A DNA stretch of 64,000 nt, taken from Eutypella sp. D-1 (taxonomy: Eukaryota; Ascomycota; Sordariomycetes; Xylariales; Diatrypaceae). The DNA is taken from the NCBI GenBank assembly GCA_023313575.1, contig JAJTTP010000001.1, positions 4,650,001 through 4,714,000 on the forward strand, in the 5' to 3' direction. Of the stretch, positions 19,635 through 30,511 are shown piece after piece. Under the pieces are notes generated by a model. It made no database searches and was not told the DNA's origin. It was given only the letters and a program-made list of their open reading frames with translations. The position numbers and the translations under genes are program-made. Every line of letters begins with the position of its first letter. Within the stretch, counting starts at the first letter, position 1.

Positions 19635-21304
19635 TCACGATCTTTTTTCAAGGAAAAGTATTTGTATTTTTATCAAAGGAACTTACCTACCTACCTACCT
19701 ACCTACCTAAGCTCGCGGCCCTAGGTAAGATGAGTGGGTATGCGGAAGGGATAACTATTCGGACCGGGGAGGGAGTTCGCATTCACGTTCTCATTACAAT
19801 GTACATGCACACGAAGGCAAACGACAAGTTACGAATGATTATGACAGATACGGAGAGAGAGAAGGGGAGACGAGGGGGAGAGGAGGAGGGTCGAGGGAGA
19901 GAGAGCTAGCTGCGTTACTGCTCACGCTCGCTAATGCACATGATCACGATCACGATCACGACCTTTTTTTGGATGATATGACGACGTCCTATTCTGCGCA
20001 TTAGGCCGCGGATATTAATAAATAAATAAAAAGTACTTCGTACATTGCACGGTTTTCTAATAGGGATGCTTCAGTTAGCCCCCCCCCTCCCCCGTCCTTA
20101 TATATACGATATGCTATGATGTGATGTAATGTAATACGCAGCGCGATGCTTTTCAGACCGGCCTACTGGATTGTGTAAGTTAGATACAGAGAGTACTGCT
20201 TCCTCATCTCCTCATCATGCAGTAAGTGGCAAAACACCTTGTAAAAAGAAACTTATCCTTATATACCTACCTACTCACGTACTCTTCGGTACGTGTCCAT
20301 AAACAGTCAGGATGATGATATATACATACCTACCAGTTTACCTATCAGTTATCCCTCTCCTCTTCGCTTCAGGTTCAGATCGGTTTAATAACACCACCTA
20401 TTTTCGCAGAAGCTATATCAAGATACAATGCAATGCAATGCATGCTGCCTTTAGCAAGTCAAGTCACAACTGATCACAGGTTTTTTTTGCCAGGAGTTTC
20501 GACTCGGAACTTAATTTCGTTTTTATTTATTTTGTGTTGTTTTTTGTTTGTTTTATTTTGCTTGCTTTGTTTTTGTTCGGCCTATTCTTTTTTTTTGCCT
20601 TCGTACCTACATAAGCAACTGAACTACATACATACCAGCTGGTGCAGTAGCAACTTTTGTCTCTAGATCAGGCCCAAGGGGAATTAAATACAAAAGTGTG
20701 TGCGGTGCTTGCTTACTTATCCCGACTTGCAAAATTCGGAGCCAACTTCATTCCGCATATGAAAGGTAAGAAGAGCGAGCTGCTTAGTTGGAATATACAA
20801 TGGAAGAAACCCCTTTCTTTCTTCTTCTCCTTCTTGCTCGCCCCATGCCTCGTCACCCGGGAGGACCAAGCATAAGCGAATCCCCCTACGTGCCAAGGCA
20901 TGTGTGATATGTACAGAATCGAGGATGATATGCAGACTTGCGCCTTCGGGGAAGGGGGTTGGGCTTTGTTTCTTTGTTTGCCAAACGAAACTAGAATCAG
21001 GCTCAAAATAGGGGGTTCAAATGAACCGGTGACGGTTGTCTTCTTTTCCAATAAATTCGAATTCGATCGCGTCTTATCACTATACGTGATCCGCCCGTTT
21101 GGGCTATTCTGTGACTCCCGCCTCGATAGAAGAAAATAGGCAAAGTCGACACGCCGAAGAGGAGCACACATTTTCGTAATTGGCGAATCACTGGACGGGG
21201 CTCGGTAAAGGCTGCGTGGTTGGGAAGCCAAGGGTGATGTGTACTGCATGGATCGCCGTCTTTTATAAGAAGTCAAACCCCTTCTCACGTTCGAGTCGAG
21301 ATCT
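19635..21304. other. Intergenic between convergent PI31 and Kap114
   Basis: No gene supported. It has a TACC array at 19684-19709, a (GATCAC)4 run at about 19942-19967, AATAAATAAATAAA near 20030 (possible polyadenylation context for the plus strand), an AGTACTTCGTAC palindrome at about 20032-20043, and T-rich sequence at 20510-20610. Confidence 0.55.
19684..19709. repeat. TACC tetranucleotide repeat
   Basis: Six tandem TACC units, about 50 bases after the PI31 stop codon. Confidence 0.9.
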
Positions 21305-24300
21305 CTACTGCTGCTGCTGCTGCGCGTTCGCCATCTCCGCCAGTTTCGCCTTCTCGTCATCCGTGAACTGGGTGTACCAGTTGTTGAAGCCGGCAATGTT
21401 CTCGTTGGCGGCGCGGACGAAGAAATCGACGAGGTAGGCCTGGGTCTCGTCGTCGCGGTGGCGAAGATTGCTCTGATCAAGGAAGCCCATGAGGCCATTC
21501 TTAGTTCCGCCAAGGCCAAGATCTACAACGTCTGGGTCGTCTTCCCAGCCGTCATCGTCATTCTCCTCATCCGCAAACTCGGCAGCGGCGGCGGCAGCTG
21601 CGACCGCGGCGCTCTGGACACCAGAGGCCGACAAAAGCTCTTCGATGAGCACCTTGAGAATCTTCAGGGGTGCCTGAATAATTGTGTACCGGTCTGGGTT
21701 CTGTTTCGCGCGTGATCGGGTCATTATTCGGTCGCTCGTCGGGATTATGAGTTCGCCCCTTACCATCGTCTGTGCCACACGAGGATCGTTGAGACTGTAA
21801 ATCTTTGAGAGGGCGATGACGCTGTTCATGATGTTAGTATAGGTAGAAAGAGGATACCGCTTCCTCTAGACTTACTTTTGTCGGATCTCCTCGTACCCGG
21901 CAAAGTTCACCGAGTTCTCTAGCCACTTCCCTAGGACAACCTGGAGACCACTCTGGCCATTGATCTGGATCGTGCTGAGGAACTCGACAACGTCATGAGC
22001 GCCGACCAGAGAGAGTCTTGCGAATACGAGGATGAGCGATTGAATGAAAGGAGCCGCCTCGGCGGTCGCTAAACGGGTGGCGACAGCCTGGAGCAGCTGG
22101 GGCAAGAAAGGACCGAGCCGCTCGTGGCCTGCCTTCTCGACCAACTCCGCAGCGAGGCCGCCGACCTCGGAAGCAGCATTGTCCTCGACTGTGTTGCCTA
22201 AGAGACGGTCGATAATATGAAGGCACACCTCCAATCCAGACCTTCCATTCTCGTCGCGGTAGTTGAACACCTGCTCGTGATCATGAGACAGAAGGTACTT
22301 GACGGATTCCGCACCCGGCCGTAGGATCTCGCCCTCGGTGCTTTCCATAAGCAGCTTGTATAATCTGGGCAACGTCGTGGCGACGAATCCAGGCGGGAGG
22401 GGCTCTGAGCCGTACTGAGAGAGAGCAGCCATCAACTCCGTCGCAAACTACACGATGACATCAGCTCTTTCCGTTTGTGCATGACGATGGACAATGTGGT
22501 AATAAATACGTCTAGGGGACTTACAGTGACCAGAGGGTCGTCCGAAGTGACATTAGCTACGTCGAACGCGCCTGTCAGCGAGGGCAGCACCTTTTGGCAG
22601 AGTGCCTGATACGAAGCGGGGTCTGGCATAGCCCGGACGAGGTCCTCGAATGCCTCACAAATGAGCATTGTTACCTAGAGGAGAAGCACGTTTAGTAAAA
22701 TTGCTTAACAGAGAAATGGCGAGATAGAGGGGCGGAAGGGCATCTTACCTGCCAGTTCGAAGCACCATGCTTCGCGATCAAGAAGAGCAGATCCAACGCA
22801 GGGAATTCGTTGGAAACGGCAACCCGGGTATCAATGAAAATGGCCGCCCGAAGAGTCTCGGCCAACGTCACCAGGAGGTCATCCGCGTCTTCGATGTCGG
22901 TCATGTCCTTCCCAGCAATCCACTGCGAAATCGCGCCGACTACCTTCGCTTGGGTTTCTGGGTTGTGGCCTTGACTGTTGCCCTGACTTTCACTCTTGAT
23001 GTAACCTTCGGTGGCTTTTATGCAAGCCACCTGGACCAACTCTGACTGCTCTCCGGTGATGGCCTCGATGGTGCGGTCCATCAGACCTGCGGCCATACCA
23101 TTGCACTGGATAAACAAGCCACCCAGTAGATAACCCCTGCCCCGCAGGAGAGGCTGGTCTGCCTGGCCAATGGCGTAGCTGACGAGTTCTAAGTAGGCCT
23201 GGGTGATCTCGGGGGCGATTTGCTTGTCGCTCTCGATGAAATCGCTGACGAGCATGTTGACAAGGTAAAGCGCTGCCTCTTGTCTCCTCCACGAGGCCAG
23301 GTTTCCGTCGAATATGGTTTTGGTGTAGGCGAAAAGTCCTTCGAGTGCCCTCTGGTTCAGCCAATCGTGACCTAGCTTGATAAGAAGGTCGCCGGAAGCA
23401 GTTCGGGGGGTATAGTTGGCGCTAACGGAGGTTTCCTCCGCAAGATACAGGGACACATCGAACTCCCACAGCTCTTCCTCTTCCTGGGTAATACGAGCGT
23501 ATGAAGTGGCGAGTTTCATAATGTCCAAAACCCAGGGTGTCTCATGGGCAGCCGCGTGGGCGTTGAGCTGACCGTCAAGCTCCTTGCGAACAGGCGGCGC
23601 CTTCAAGCAGCCGTTCAGGAAGTCGAGTTCCTCCAGGACGAGGAAATCCAAGGTATAGGGTAGTCCGTCTGAGTCCTCGAGCCGTCCCTGAGATCCGCTC
23701 TCTATGTACATCTGCTCGTAAGGCGACTCGAGGAAGGAAAGCTCCTCCCAGACAGCCTGGAAGAAGCGCGGAGTTTCCGGGAGGAGAAGCTGGGGGAAGA
23801 CCATCTTGACGGTCAGAAGACACTTCACGACTTGCAGCTTGAGGGCGATGGGACCATTCCATGCCTCGGGCTGGGAGTTGGCCTGCGGCTGGGCATCGGG
23901 TAGGCGCTCGTTCAGGATTTGGTGGAAGAAGGGGAACCATCCCTTCAGGGCTTGGTCGGCAAAACCCTGAACATCCTCGGGGTGTTCCTCCTTGACAATA
24001 TCCATGAGTTGGAAGCAGCCGCGGAAAACGGATATGGCAAGGGCGCGTAGGATGGGCTTTCGGTTCTGGTCGAGGGCAACGTCGTAAACGACCTTAACGA
24101 TATCGCGAGCCATAGAAAAGAACTGATCGTCGCTCAGGGTCTCTTCGACCAAATCGCCGAGTACCTTGAGGGCGCCATGTAATTGACCCTCGTTTCCGGT
24201 GGGAATCAGGCCGAGGAGGGTGGGGAGGAGGGTCGGCCAGTTCTCTGGAAAGTCGACATTGGCGATCTTACCGACGGCATAGCTGGCAGCAGTCTTGATC

Positions 24301-24611
24301 CTGCGATCGTCTACATTGAGAGCAATTCCCAGGACGATAGGGCGAATCTGCTCCTTTACAGCATCTGCGATGGGGATGGTCGGACCCTCGTCACTCTCAC
24401 CGCTCCAGTTCCGCTCAATGAACTGTCTGAGGGAAGTGAGGGCAGCCTGTCGAATTTCGCCAGAGATAGAAGAGTGGGCAGCGACATTGGCGAGAGAGAG
24501 GGGATATGCGGGATTAGACTGGGCGTTCTTTAAATCGAGTTCGGCCTGTTTTCGAGGGCCCTCGGCAGGCAACTGAGTATTTGCGAGGACCTGCACGAGC
24601 TGGTCCTCCAT
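21305..24611 (-). CDS. KAP114: Importin-9 / Kap114-type karyopherin beta
   Basis: Four minus-strand exons: 22749-24611, 22525-22674, 21876-22447 and 21305-21821, all with GTAAG donors and in-phase joins, giving 1033 aa (yeast Kap114 is about 1000). The protein begins MEDQLVQVLANTQLPAEGPRKQAE. It has the importin-beta N-terminal motif around residues 20-75 (LANVAAHSSISGEIRQAAL, FIERNW) and is then a solenoid of HEAT repeats. A strongly acidic stretch (about 943-962, ADEENDDDGWEDDPD) after a poly-Ala run corresponds to the acidic loop of Imp9/Kap114. Kap114 imports TBP, histones H2A-H2B and other basic cargo; the acidic loop contributes to cargo handling. The tail is QQQQQ. It is divergently arranged with Rev7, with 1.1 kb between start codons. 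Confidence 0.9.
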
Positions 24612-25715
24612 ATTGATATGAGCGTAGCCAAAAGCAGTTTCTTCTTCTTCTTCTTTTTCTATTACCTAGGTACTGTTGCTGCTGTAGTTCGTCCGATATA
24701 TTATTGTTGCGATAGAATGGAAGAGTGAGTTAACTCCTCCCTTCTCTTGAGGATTCGGACGATTTCGTGGGTGGAGAATGTGTTTTGGGTCGAGAGGTGG
24801 CACAATCTCTCTCAGATGAAAGTTGAAAGTTGGTTTGTGACGGTGGGGGGGAAAGATGAACTGGGGGGAAGATGGAAGATGGAAAAAAGATGGAGAAAGA
24901 CCAGGATAAGAAAGATGGGGGGAGGGGGGGGTTGGTACCTAGGTAGGTAGCAGTAATTTGGAGGTACAATAGCTAAGTACGGGTATGTTGGTGTACTTAG
25001 GTATGTATACCTAGGTATGTATTGGTGTACTGATTATACTGGTGCTGGTGTTGCCGGAATTGTATTGCCCGAGTGGTATTTACTTCCAAGGTCGTATTTA
25101 TTTGTGTGCTAACCTTGACCTCAAATGCCTGGTTGTTGTCCTCCAGTAGGTTTGGAAAGAATATGTATTTTATACAACGTATTTGACATTCAATTCGATC
25201 ACTAAAGTAGGTCACTTAAGTGCACACCTAGGTACTGGAACTTGGGTAGGTACCTACCTAGCCAAAGGTAGAATCTACCTAGGTATCCGGGACCCCGCGT
25301 CTCGACGTTACCTGGGCAGAGTTACCCAAGAGCTCCAGCTGTTTTAATTGATAAATGATAACGGACGCGTTCGGGTGACAACTTTTTTTTTAGAGGGGCA
25401 TATGTGGGGTAACCCCTATTGTACCTGTCAGCTTTCCAAGGTTTCTCAAGGTCCTCTCTTGGCGAACCAAATCGGGTAATCTGGGTATCGCAATATTCCT
25501 TTACGCATCTATGAAGTTATGTATGTCTATGATTAGAGGTCGGATATGCACTTAACAGTATTACATCACATCACGTCACAACGTCCATGGATACAACATA
25601 TCCACAAGCCATCCAAGTTGCTATAAGACAAATCCATGGATAATACGTAGATCCGGGTAGCTTCTCGAGGAAGAGGTACAGCAGTGCAGTCAGTCGGTGC
25701 CTCGGGACAGAGATA
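24612..25715. promoter_or_regulatory. Divergent Kap114 / Rev7 promoter region
   Basis: No gene. It is rich in the palindromic word ACCTAGGTA (about 24664, 24936, 25008, 25226, 25275) with linked TAGGTAGG/TACCTACC. Next to the Kap114 start is a GAAGAAGAAGAAG purine run on the coding strand. Near Rev7, two ATGs inside ATCCATGGAT-like palindromes open short frames (25587-25643 and 25636-25650) before the chosen Rev7 start; whether they are in the transcript is unknown. Confidence 0.5.
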
Positions 25716-26670
25716 ATGCAGCAACAACAACCAACCACACACGAGCCAGCACCAGCACCGGCACCGGCACCGGCACCATCCGACGGCACCTCCGTCCCGG
25801 TCCCCGTGAACCAGGCCTCCCACCTGCTGACCTCCTTCACGCACTTCCTCACCGTCTGCATCCACAACATCCTGTACTACCGGAACCTCTACCCGGCGCA
25901 GACCTTCCTGACCAGCCGCGCCTACAACCTGCCTGTGCACCAGTCCCGCCACCCGCGCGTCTGCGCCTGGGTCCGCGACGCCGTCGACGCCCTCCGCGCC
26001 CAGCTGGTCTGCGGCGCCGCCGAGCGTCTCGCCGTCGTTATTTACGATGCCCGCCACGACGCCGCCGTCGTCGAGCGCTGGATGTTCGACGTCGCCGGCT
26101 TCCCCGCCGCCTGGTCCGGCCTCGGGGGGGATTCTGGCCCCGCGCCTGATGATGGCGACGATGAAGACGACGAGAGCGACCGCCGTGTTGCCGGGGACGC
26201 CGGCGGCGGCGGCAGCAAGGTAAACTGGTCCAATGTCCACGAGGAGCTGCGCGCCGCCATCCGCAAGCTCGCGTACGCCGGCGAGAAGATGGCTCCGCTG
26301 CCGGACGGTTGCACCTTCACGGTCGCGGTGGAGTTGAGAGAGGAAGGGGAACCTCCCATCGGGGTGCGTAGTCCCCTTTCGCCAACCCCTCCCCCCCCCC
26401 TTCCGGGTTCTCAGCCCAGCTAACTAACCCCTTTCACAGCATCCCCAGCCCTGGATACCAACGCAGTCAACCCCACAGACCGGATCCAGGAGGGACCGGC
26501 GATCCCCAGGCAAGGACGGCGGCAGCGGCGGCGGCGCGAAGACCACGCCGCTACGCGCGGTGGAGGCCGGTCCGCTGTTCTTCGAGTGCTGGGTCGAGGA
26601 GGGACCCAGGGTCAAAGGGGCGGATTCGTCAGCACCGGCCCCCGCCACCGGGGCCGTCGTAAACCCATAG
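25716..26670 (+). CDS. rev7: Rev7 / Mad2B HORMA-domain protein
   Basis: Exons 25716-26363 and 26440-26670 (intron 76 nt, donor GTGCGT, CTAACTAAC branch) encode 292 aa. After a Gln and Pro-Ala leader (1-30), the HORMA domain starts near residue 33: FTHFLTVCIHNILYYRNLYP, then the typical NLPVHQSRHPRVCAWV segment and a LAVVIYD strand. A basic-to-acidic insert (about 140-168, DDGDDEDDESD) interrupts the domain before HEELRAAIRKL. The second exon carries a Gly-rich loop and the C-terminal safety-belt strands (PLRAVEAGPLFFECWVEEG). Rev7 bridges Rev3 and Rev1 in DNA polymerase zeta for translesion synthesis. The first two-thirds are strongly G/C-ending. The start is the first ATG leaving the whole domain intact; leader length is not otherwise constrained. 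Confidence 0.88.
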
Positions 26671-28729
26671 TTGTTTCCCCCACCCCACCCCCCTTTTCCA
26701 ACTAAACGCTACAGAGAGGTAGTAGAAGTAGACACAGAATTGAGCTTGAGGAGTACGGACTTACAGCATACCCTATACCACTCCTCGTCCTCCGGACAGA
26801 GGCTGCCGTCGGGCTTTGATCGAATACTCGGACCCTTGGTCCGCTAACTTTGCCGCGTTTTTTTTTTTTTTCGCATGAAGGCCAGCCCCGCCGCAGACCG
26901 GGGCGCCTCATCTTGATCTTTAGATCGGGACCTCGCCAGTGTCTCTATCTACATAACCCCCGCGGCGACATATTCTGCTTAACCGACTAGGGCAGCGGAG
27001 ATAGCTCTCCGTCGTCTATGATAGCATCTACTTGGAATACGTACATATATGCTATATCTCCTATATGGACAACGTTGCTCGTAGTCACATGTGTCGGCAG
27101 CTCAAAGAAATCAAGAATGAATCGAGGGGTTGCCCCGCCCCTCCCCCTACAAAGTTGGTAGAGTCTGTAGCTGAAAGAGAAAGGAATCTGGACGGAATAT
27201 TCGCCCGTCTCGCCGCTCATATAAATAATCTATATTATCTACGGCGTTCACCCCACCTAGCCATGATTCTATCTACAGACATATATATCCTAAAGCTCCT
27301 CTCCCCCCCCCCCCACACCATCCCCCCCAAACTTATCCCTATGTTTATCTTTCTCGAATTATTTTACAGCGGCGACCGGCAAAAAGCTCTTCTGTGTACT
27401 ACTGAAAATTTACGCCATTTTGGGGGGGGGGGGGATGGGATGGCTGCAGTTGTTTGACGAAAGAGTCCACGATATCGCAAGACCGCGACTTTCGCAAGGC
27501 CTGGACCCCCACCAAAATTCAACGCCGAGCCGAGTCAGCAGGGAAGGACAAGAGTCACAAACCGACAGCTCCGTTTAAGTCGAACATTGATTGAGGTGCT
27601 TAAAGTTGGGGGGGGGGGAGGGGAGGGGGTGGTTTACGGCCCAAGTCTGCTCACGAGTATACTTACCTAATAGGAACTTCACACCACACCACACCACACC
27701 ACCTCCAGCCAGCAGCAGTTAGCGTACTAAATAAGGGGATAAGGCAAAGGCAACTCGGAAGGCCGGGAACTGGGTGGTGGGGAGGGGCATACGGGTTCGG
27801 ACACATTCGCATTCGCATTCGCACGCATGAAAGAGAAGAAAAGTTAAAAAGTGGTCATCTCCCATCACACACCCAGCTGATGGATGATATATATATATTT
27901 GACTTGACTCCCATCTCGTCTCATCTGGTCTACCTGCATTTCTCTCTCTCTCCGTCTGTCTGTGTCTGTCTGTGTCTTACTTTTTAGGGGGGCCTAATTC
28001 TCCGTTTCCCGTTACCATACGCCGACAAAAAGTTTTCCAAATAGAAAACCCGCCCAGGAAAAAGGGGGAATGAAGAGAAGAGAGAAAAAAAAAGATCAAA
28101 AATAAAGGATATATAACTCCCGCTGCCGCGCAATAAAAAAAGAAGTGATGATGATGATGATAACGACGACGACGACGATGATGATGATGATGATGCGCTG
28201 TATATCTAACCATTGCCGCCTCCCTATATGCCGTCCCTAAAGGGGAGAAATAACAAAATAAACACGGCGAACAAACACATAATAAAAATCCAAAAATCGC
28301 CTCCTAAAAAATAAAAACCGCCCTACTCCAGAAACGACGAGCATAGCAAGGCGCGAGTGTGGGGATGGATAGATGGATGGATGGGATGGCTGTGGGCCTT
28401 GGTCTCCCGCTTCCCGGCAGCAGCGGAAGATGGAGGGGGGGGGCAGCAGAACGTCGACAGGGAAAAAACGCCCGAGGATTCCCTCCGGAAAAAAAGAGAC
28501 GAGACGCGAGAAAACTCCTGATATTTTCTCTTTCTTTTCTTTAACGTTTCCCTCTCTGTCTCTCGGCCCTTCTGAAAAAAAAAAAAGGTTGTAGGTAAAT
28601 CATAAAACGCCACCAACTCCCACACTTTGAATAGTTTTTCCTTAAGTGCTTTTGTTTTCGATTTGATTTAGTTTCTTGGGTATTTATCGGCCCGGGTCCA
28701 GCCCAGCCGGGGCAGCACCCCCCGCAGCC
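26671..28729. other. Intergenic between convergent Rev7 and STIMATE genes
   Basis: No gene supported. It is full of simple sequence: C12 at 27303-27314, G13 at 27422-27434, another G run near 27607, CACAC repeats at about 27675-27705, GAT/GAC trinucleotides at 28146-28195, and GATG units near 28370. Apparent His- or Phe-rich frames come from these repeats. Confidence 0.55.
28146..28195. repeat. GAT/GAC trinucleotide repeat
   Basis: Perfect GAT units flank an inner block of GAC units (ATGATGATAACGACGACGACGACGATGATG type). It lies in the 3' flank of the STIMATE gene, outside any supported coding region. Confidence 0.9.
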
Positions 28730-30097
28730 TTACTCGGACGGGAGCAGCTCCTTGTCCAGTGCGGGACGGGCCCGAGAGCCCCTCTCCCGGCTGGCGGACG
28801 GCCTCGTGCCGACGACCCCGTCCCTATCGGGGTCGTACTCCCCGTGACTGTCGGCGGAGTACCGCCGCCCCGCGCTCCTGAAGTACTTGGCCTTGCTGAG
28901 CCGCATGCTCTCGCTGCTCTCGTCGCTAGCGGAGCCAGCACCGTCGTCGTCGTCATCGCTGTCGCTGGTATCGGCGAGGGCGCCATCGAAGGGGTCGCGG
29001 CCGCGGTCGTCCTCCGTTGGGAGCCGCTCGTGGCCGGCCGGCGAGGTCGCGGATGACGAGGAGGAAGATTCGGAGAGCTTGATGAAGCTGTCGATGATGT
29101 AGTACTGCAGGGCGTTCATGATGAGGGGGAAGAGCATCATGACGAAGACGATCTGCAGGCGCTCGTTGCCCTCGGTCCAGGTGAGGGCCCAGTCGCCGAT
29201 GCGCGAGATCCACGGCAGGATCAGGAACATGATCAGCACGCAGACCTTCATGCCAAACAGCCCACAGAAATAGATCACCGACTGCTTCAGCCACCAGTAC
29301 GCGCGCGGCGGGCTGCCGTAGTTGCCCGACTCGATCGACTCCGGCGGGTCGCCCCACGGGGTGAGCGCCACCAGCCCCGTGACCACCCGCAGCAGGATAA
29401 GAAGGATCGGGATGCCAATAGTGGTCTAGCAGGTATGGGATGGTTAGCCCACACTCCTTCGCACTCCTTCACGTAATGACGTAGCGTGACGTCAACGAGT
29501 CGAGTGTTCTTTCGACAAAAGAGGGTTGTGACAGAGGGTAAAGCGGGAGAGAAAGTTAAAAAGCAGACTCACATCGATGCCCAGGTTCAGCAGGTAAAGC
29601 GAACATGGGTTAGGGACAAACTCGTCCTCGGCGGCCCTGCGCACGAGGCTCCGGATCGCGTGGGCGGCGGCGGCGGCGGCAGGGGTGCCAGGGGGGCCAG
29701 TCTCGAGCTCGACGTGGACGCGGCCACTGGTGAGGATGGACATGAAGACGTTGACGACATGGACGAGCATGGAACCGACGACTTGCTTGGAGACGTCAAA
29801 GAACCAGATCCTAACGGGCCGCTGGGGCCGCTCCCGCCAGCGCTTGTACACCAAGGACAGCAGAGCCAGGGCGCCCAGCGCCATCTGCACAATCAGGGCG
29901 AAGGGCCCCAGTAGCCGGCACTCGCCCGAGCCCCCGCCCTCTTCTGGTTCGTCACCGGCGCCGGAGGAGGAAGAAGCCATTGATGCTGCCAGGGCGGTCG
30001 CGGTCGCGGTCGCTGTTACTGTCGCCGTCGCGAGGGATGATGTGGCTGCCATAGCGCTCGAGGCTAGTATGGAGGTCATCAGGATTACTGTGGTCAT
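28730..30097 (-). CDS. STIMATE-family (TMEM110-like) multi-pass membrane protein
   Basis: Minus-strand exons 29573-30097 and 28730-29425 (intron 147 nt, donor GTGAGT) give 406 aa if ATG 30097 is used; ATG 29980 (MASSSS, 367 aa) is an equally good start. Four to five membrane segments are visible: LLGPFALIVQMALGALALLS, a DVSKQVVGSMLVHVVNVFMS helix, NLGIDTTIGIPILLILL (spanning the splice join), SVIYFCGLFGMKVCVLIMF, and IVFVMMLFPLIMNALQYYI. The KRWRERPQRP-IWFFDVSKQ region is the family signature. Animal STIMATE sits in the ER and regulates STIM1 at ER-plasma membrane contacts; the yeast relative is a vacuolar membrane protein. The cytosolic tail is acidic, Ser-rich (SDSDDDDD) and disordered. The N-terminal Ala-Thr repeat comes from GCGGTC-type repeats in the DNA, so its translation is uncertain. 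Confidence 0.85.
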
Positions 30098-30410
30098 ATT
30101 TGCGGCTGACACTGCGGGTTGCGTTGCCGCTGGAACGACGGCGGCGGGGATGTCGACGCCGATCACTGGGTCTGAATATTAGGGGGTGTGCGATCGCTTC
30201 TTGTGCATCGCGGACAAAGTCAAGTCGATGGACGTGTGGACGTATAGACGTAGAGAATGAGCGTTCGGTAATCGATGGCCGTACCAGTGTGTAAGAAAGG
30301 ATGGTTGAAAGGGTGATTGATTGGATGATTGTGTGGGTTGTTGTTCCCTTGTCGATGACACTTGGAATCAAAGACTGCAAATTCACTTATTCGATGCCGG
30401 CACGAAGGAA

Positions 30411-30434
30411 GGTGAGGTGAGGTGAGGTGAGGTG
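30411..30434. repeat. GGTGA pentanucleotide repeat
   Basis: Almost five perfect GGTGA units. Confidence 0.9.
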
Positions 30435-30481
30435 TCTGGGGGTTGTTTGGAGTTTGTAGGTTGCTTTAGGTAGGTTTAGTC

Positions 30482-30511
30482 GGGTGGTGGTGGTGGTGGT
30501 GGTGGTGGTGG
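30482..30511. repeat. GGT trinucleotide repeat
   Basis: Nine or so tandem GGT units, 70 bases from the GGTGA array. Confidence 0.9.

Noticed and set aside
25566..26240. 224-codon frame antisense to Rev7
   Set aside because: Mirror of GC3-rich Rev7 codons, with no domain resemblance.
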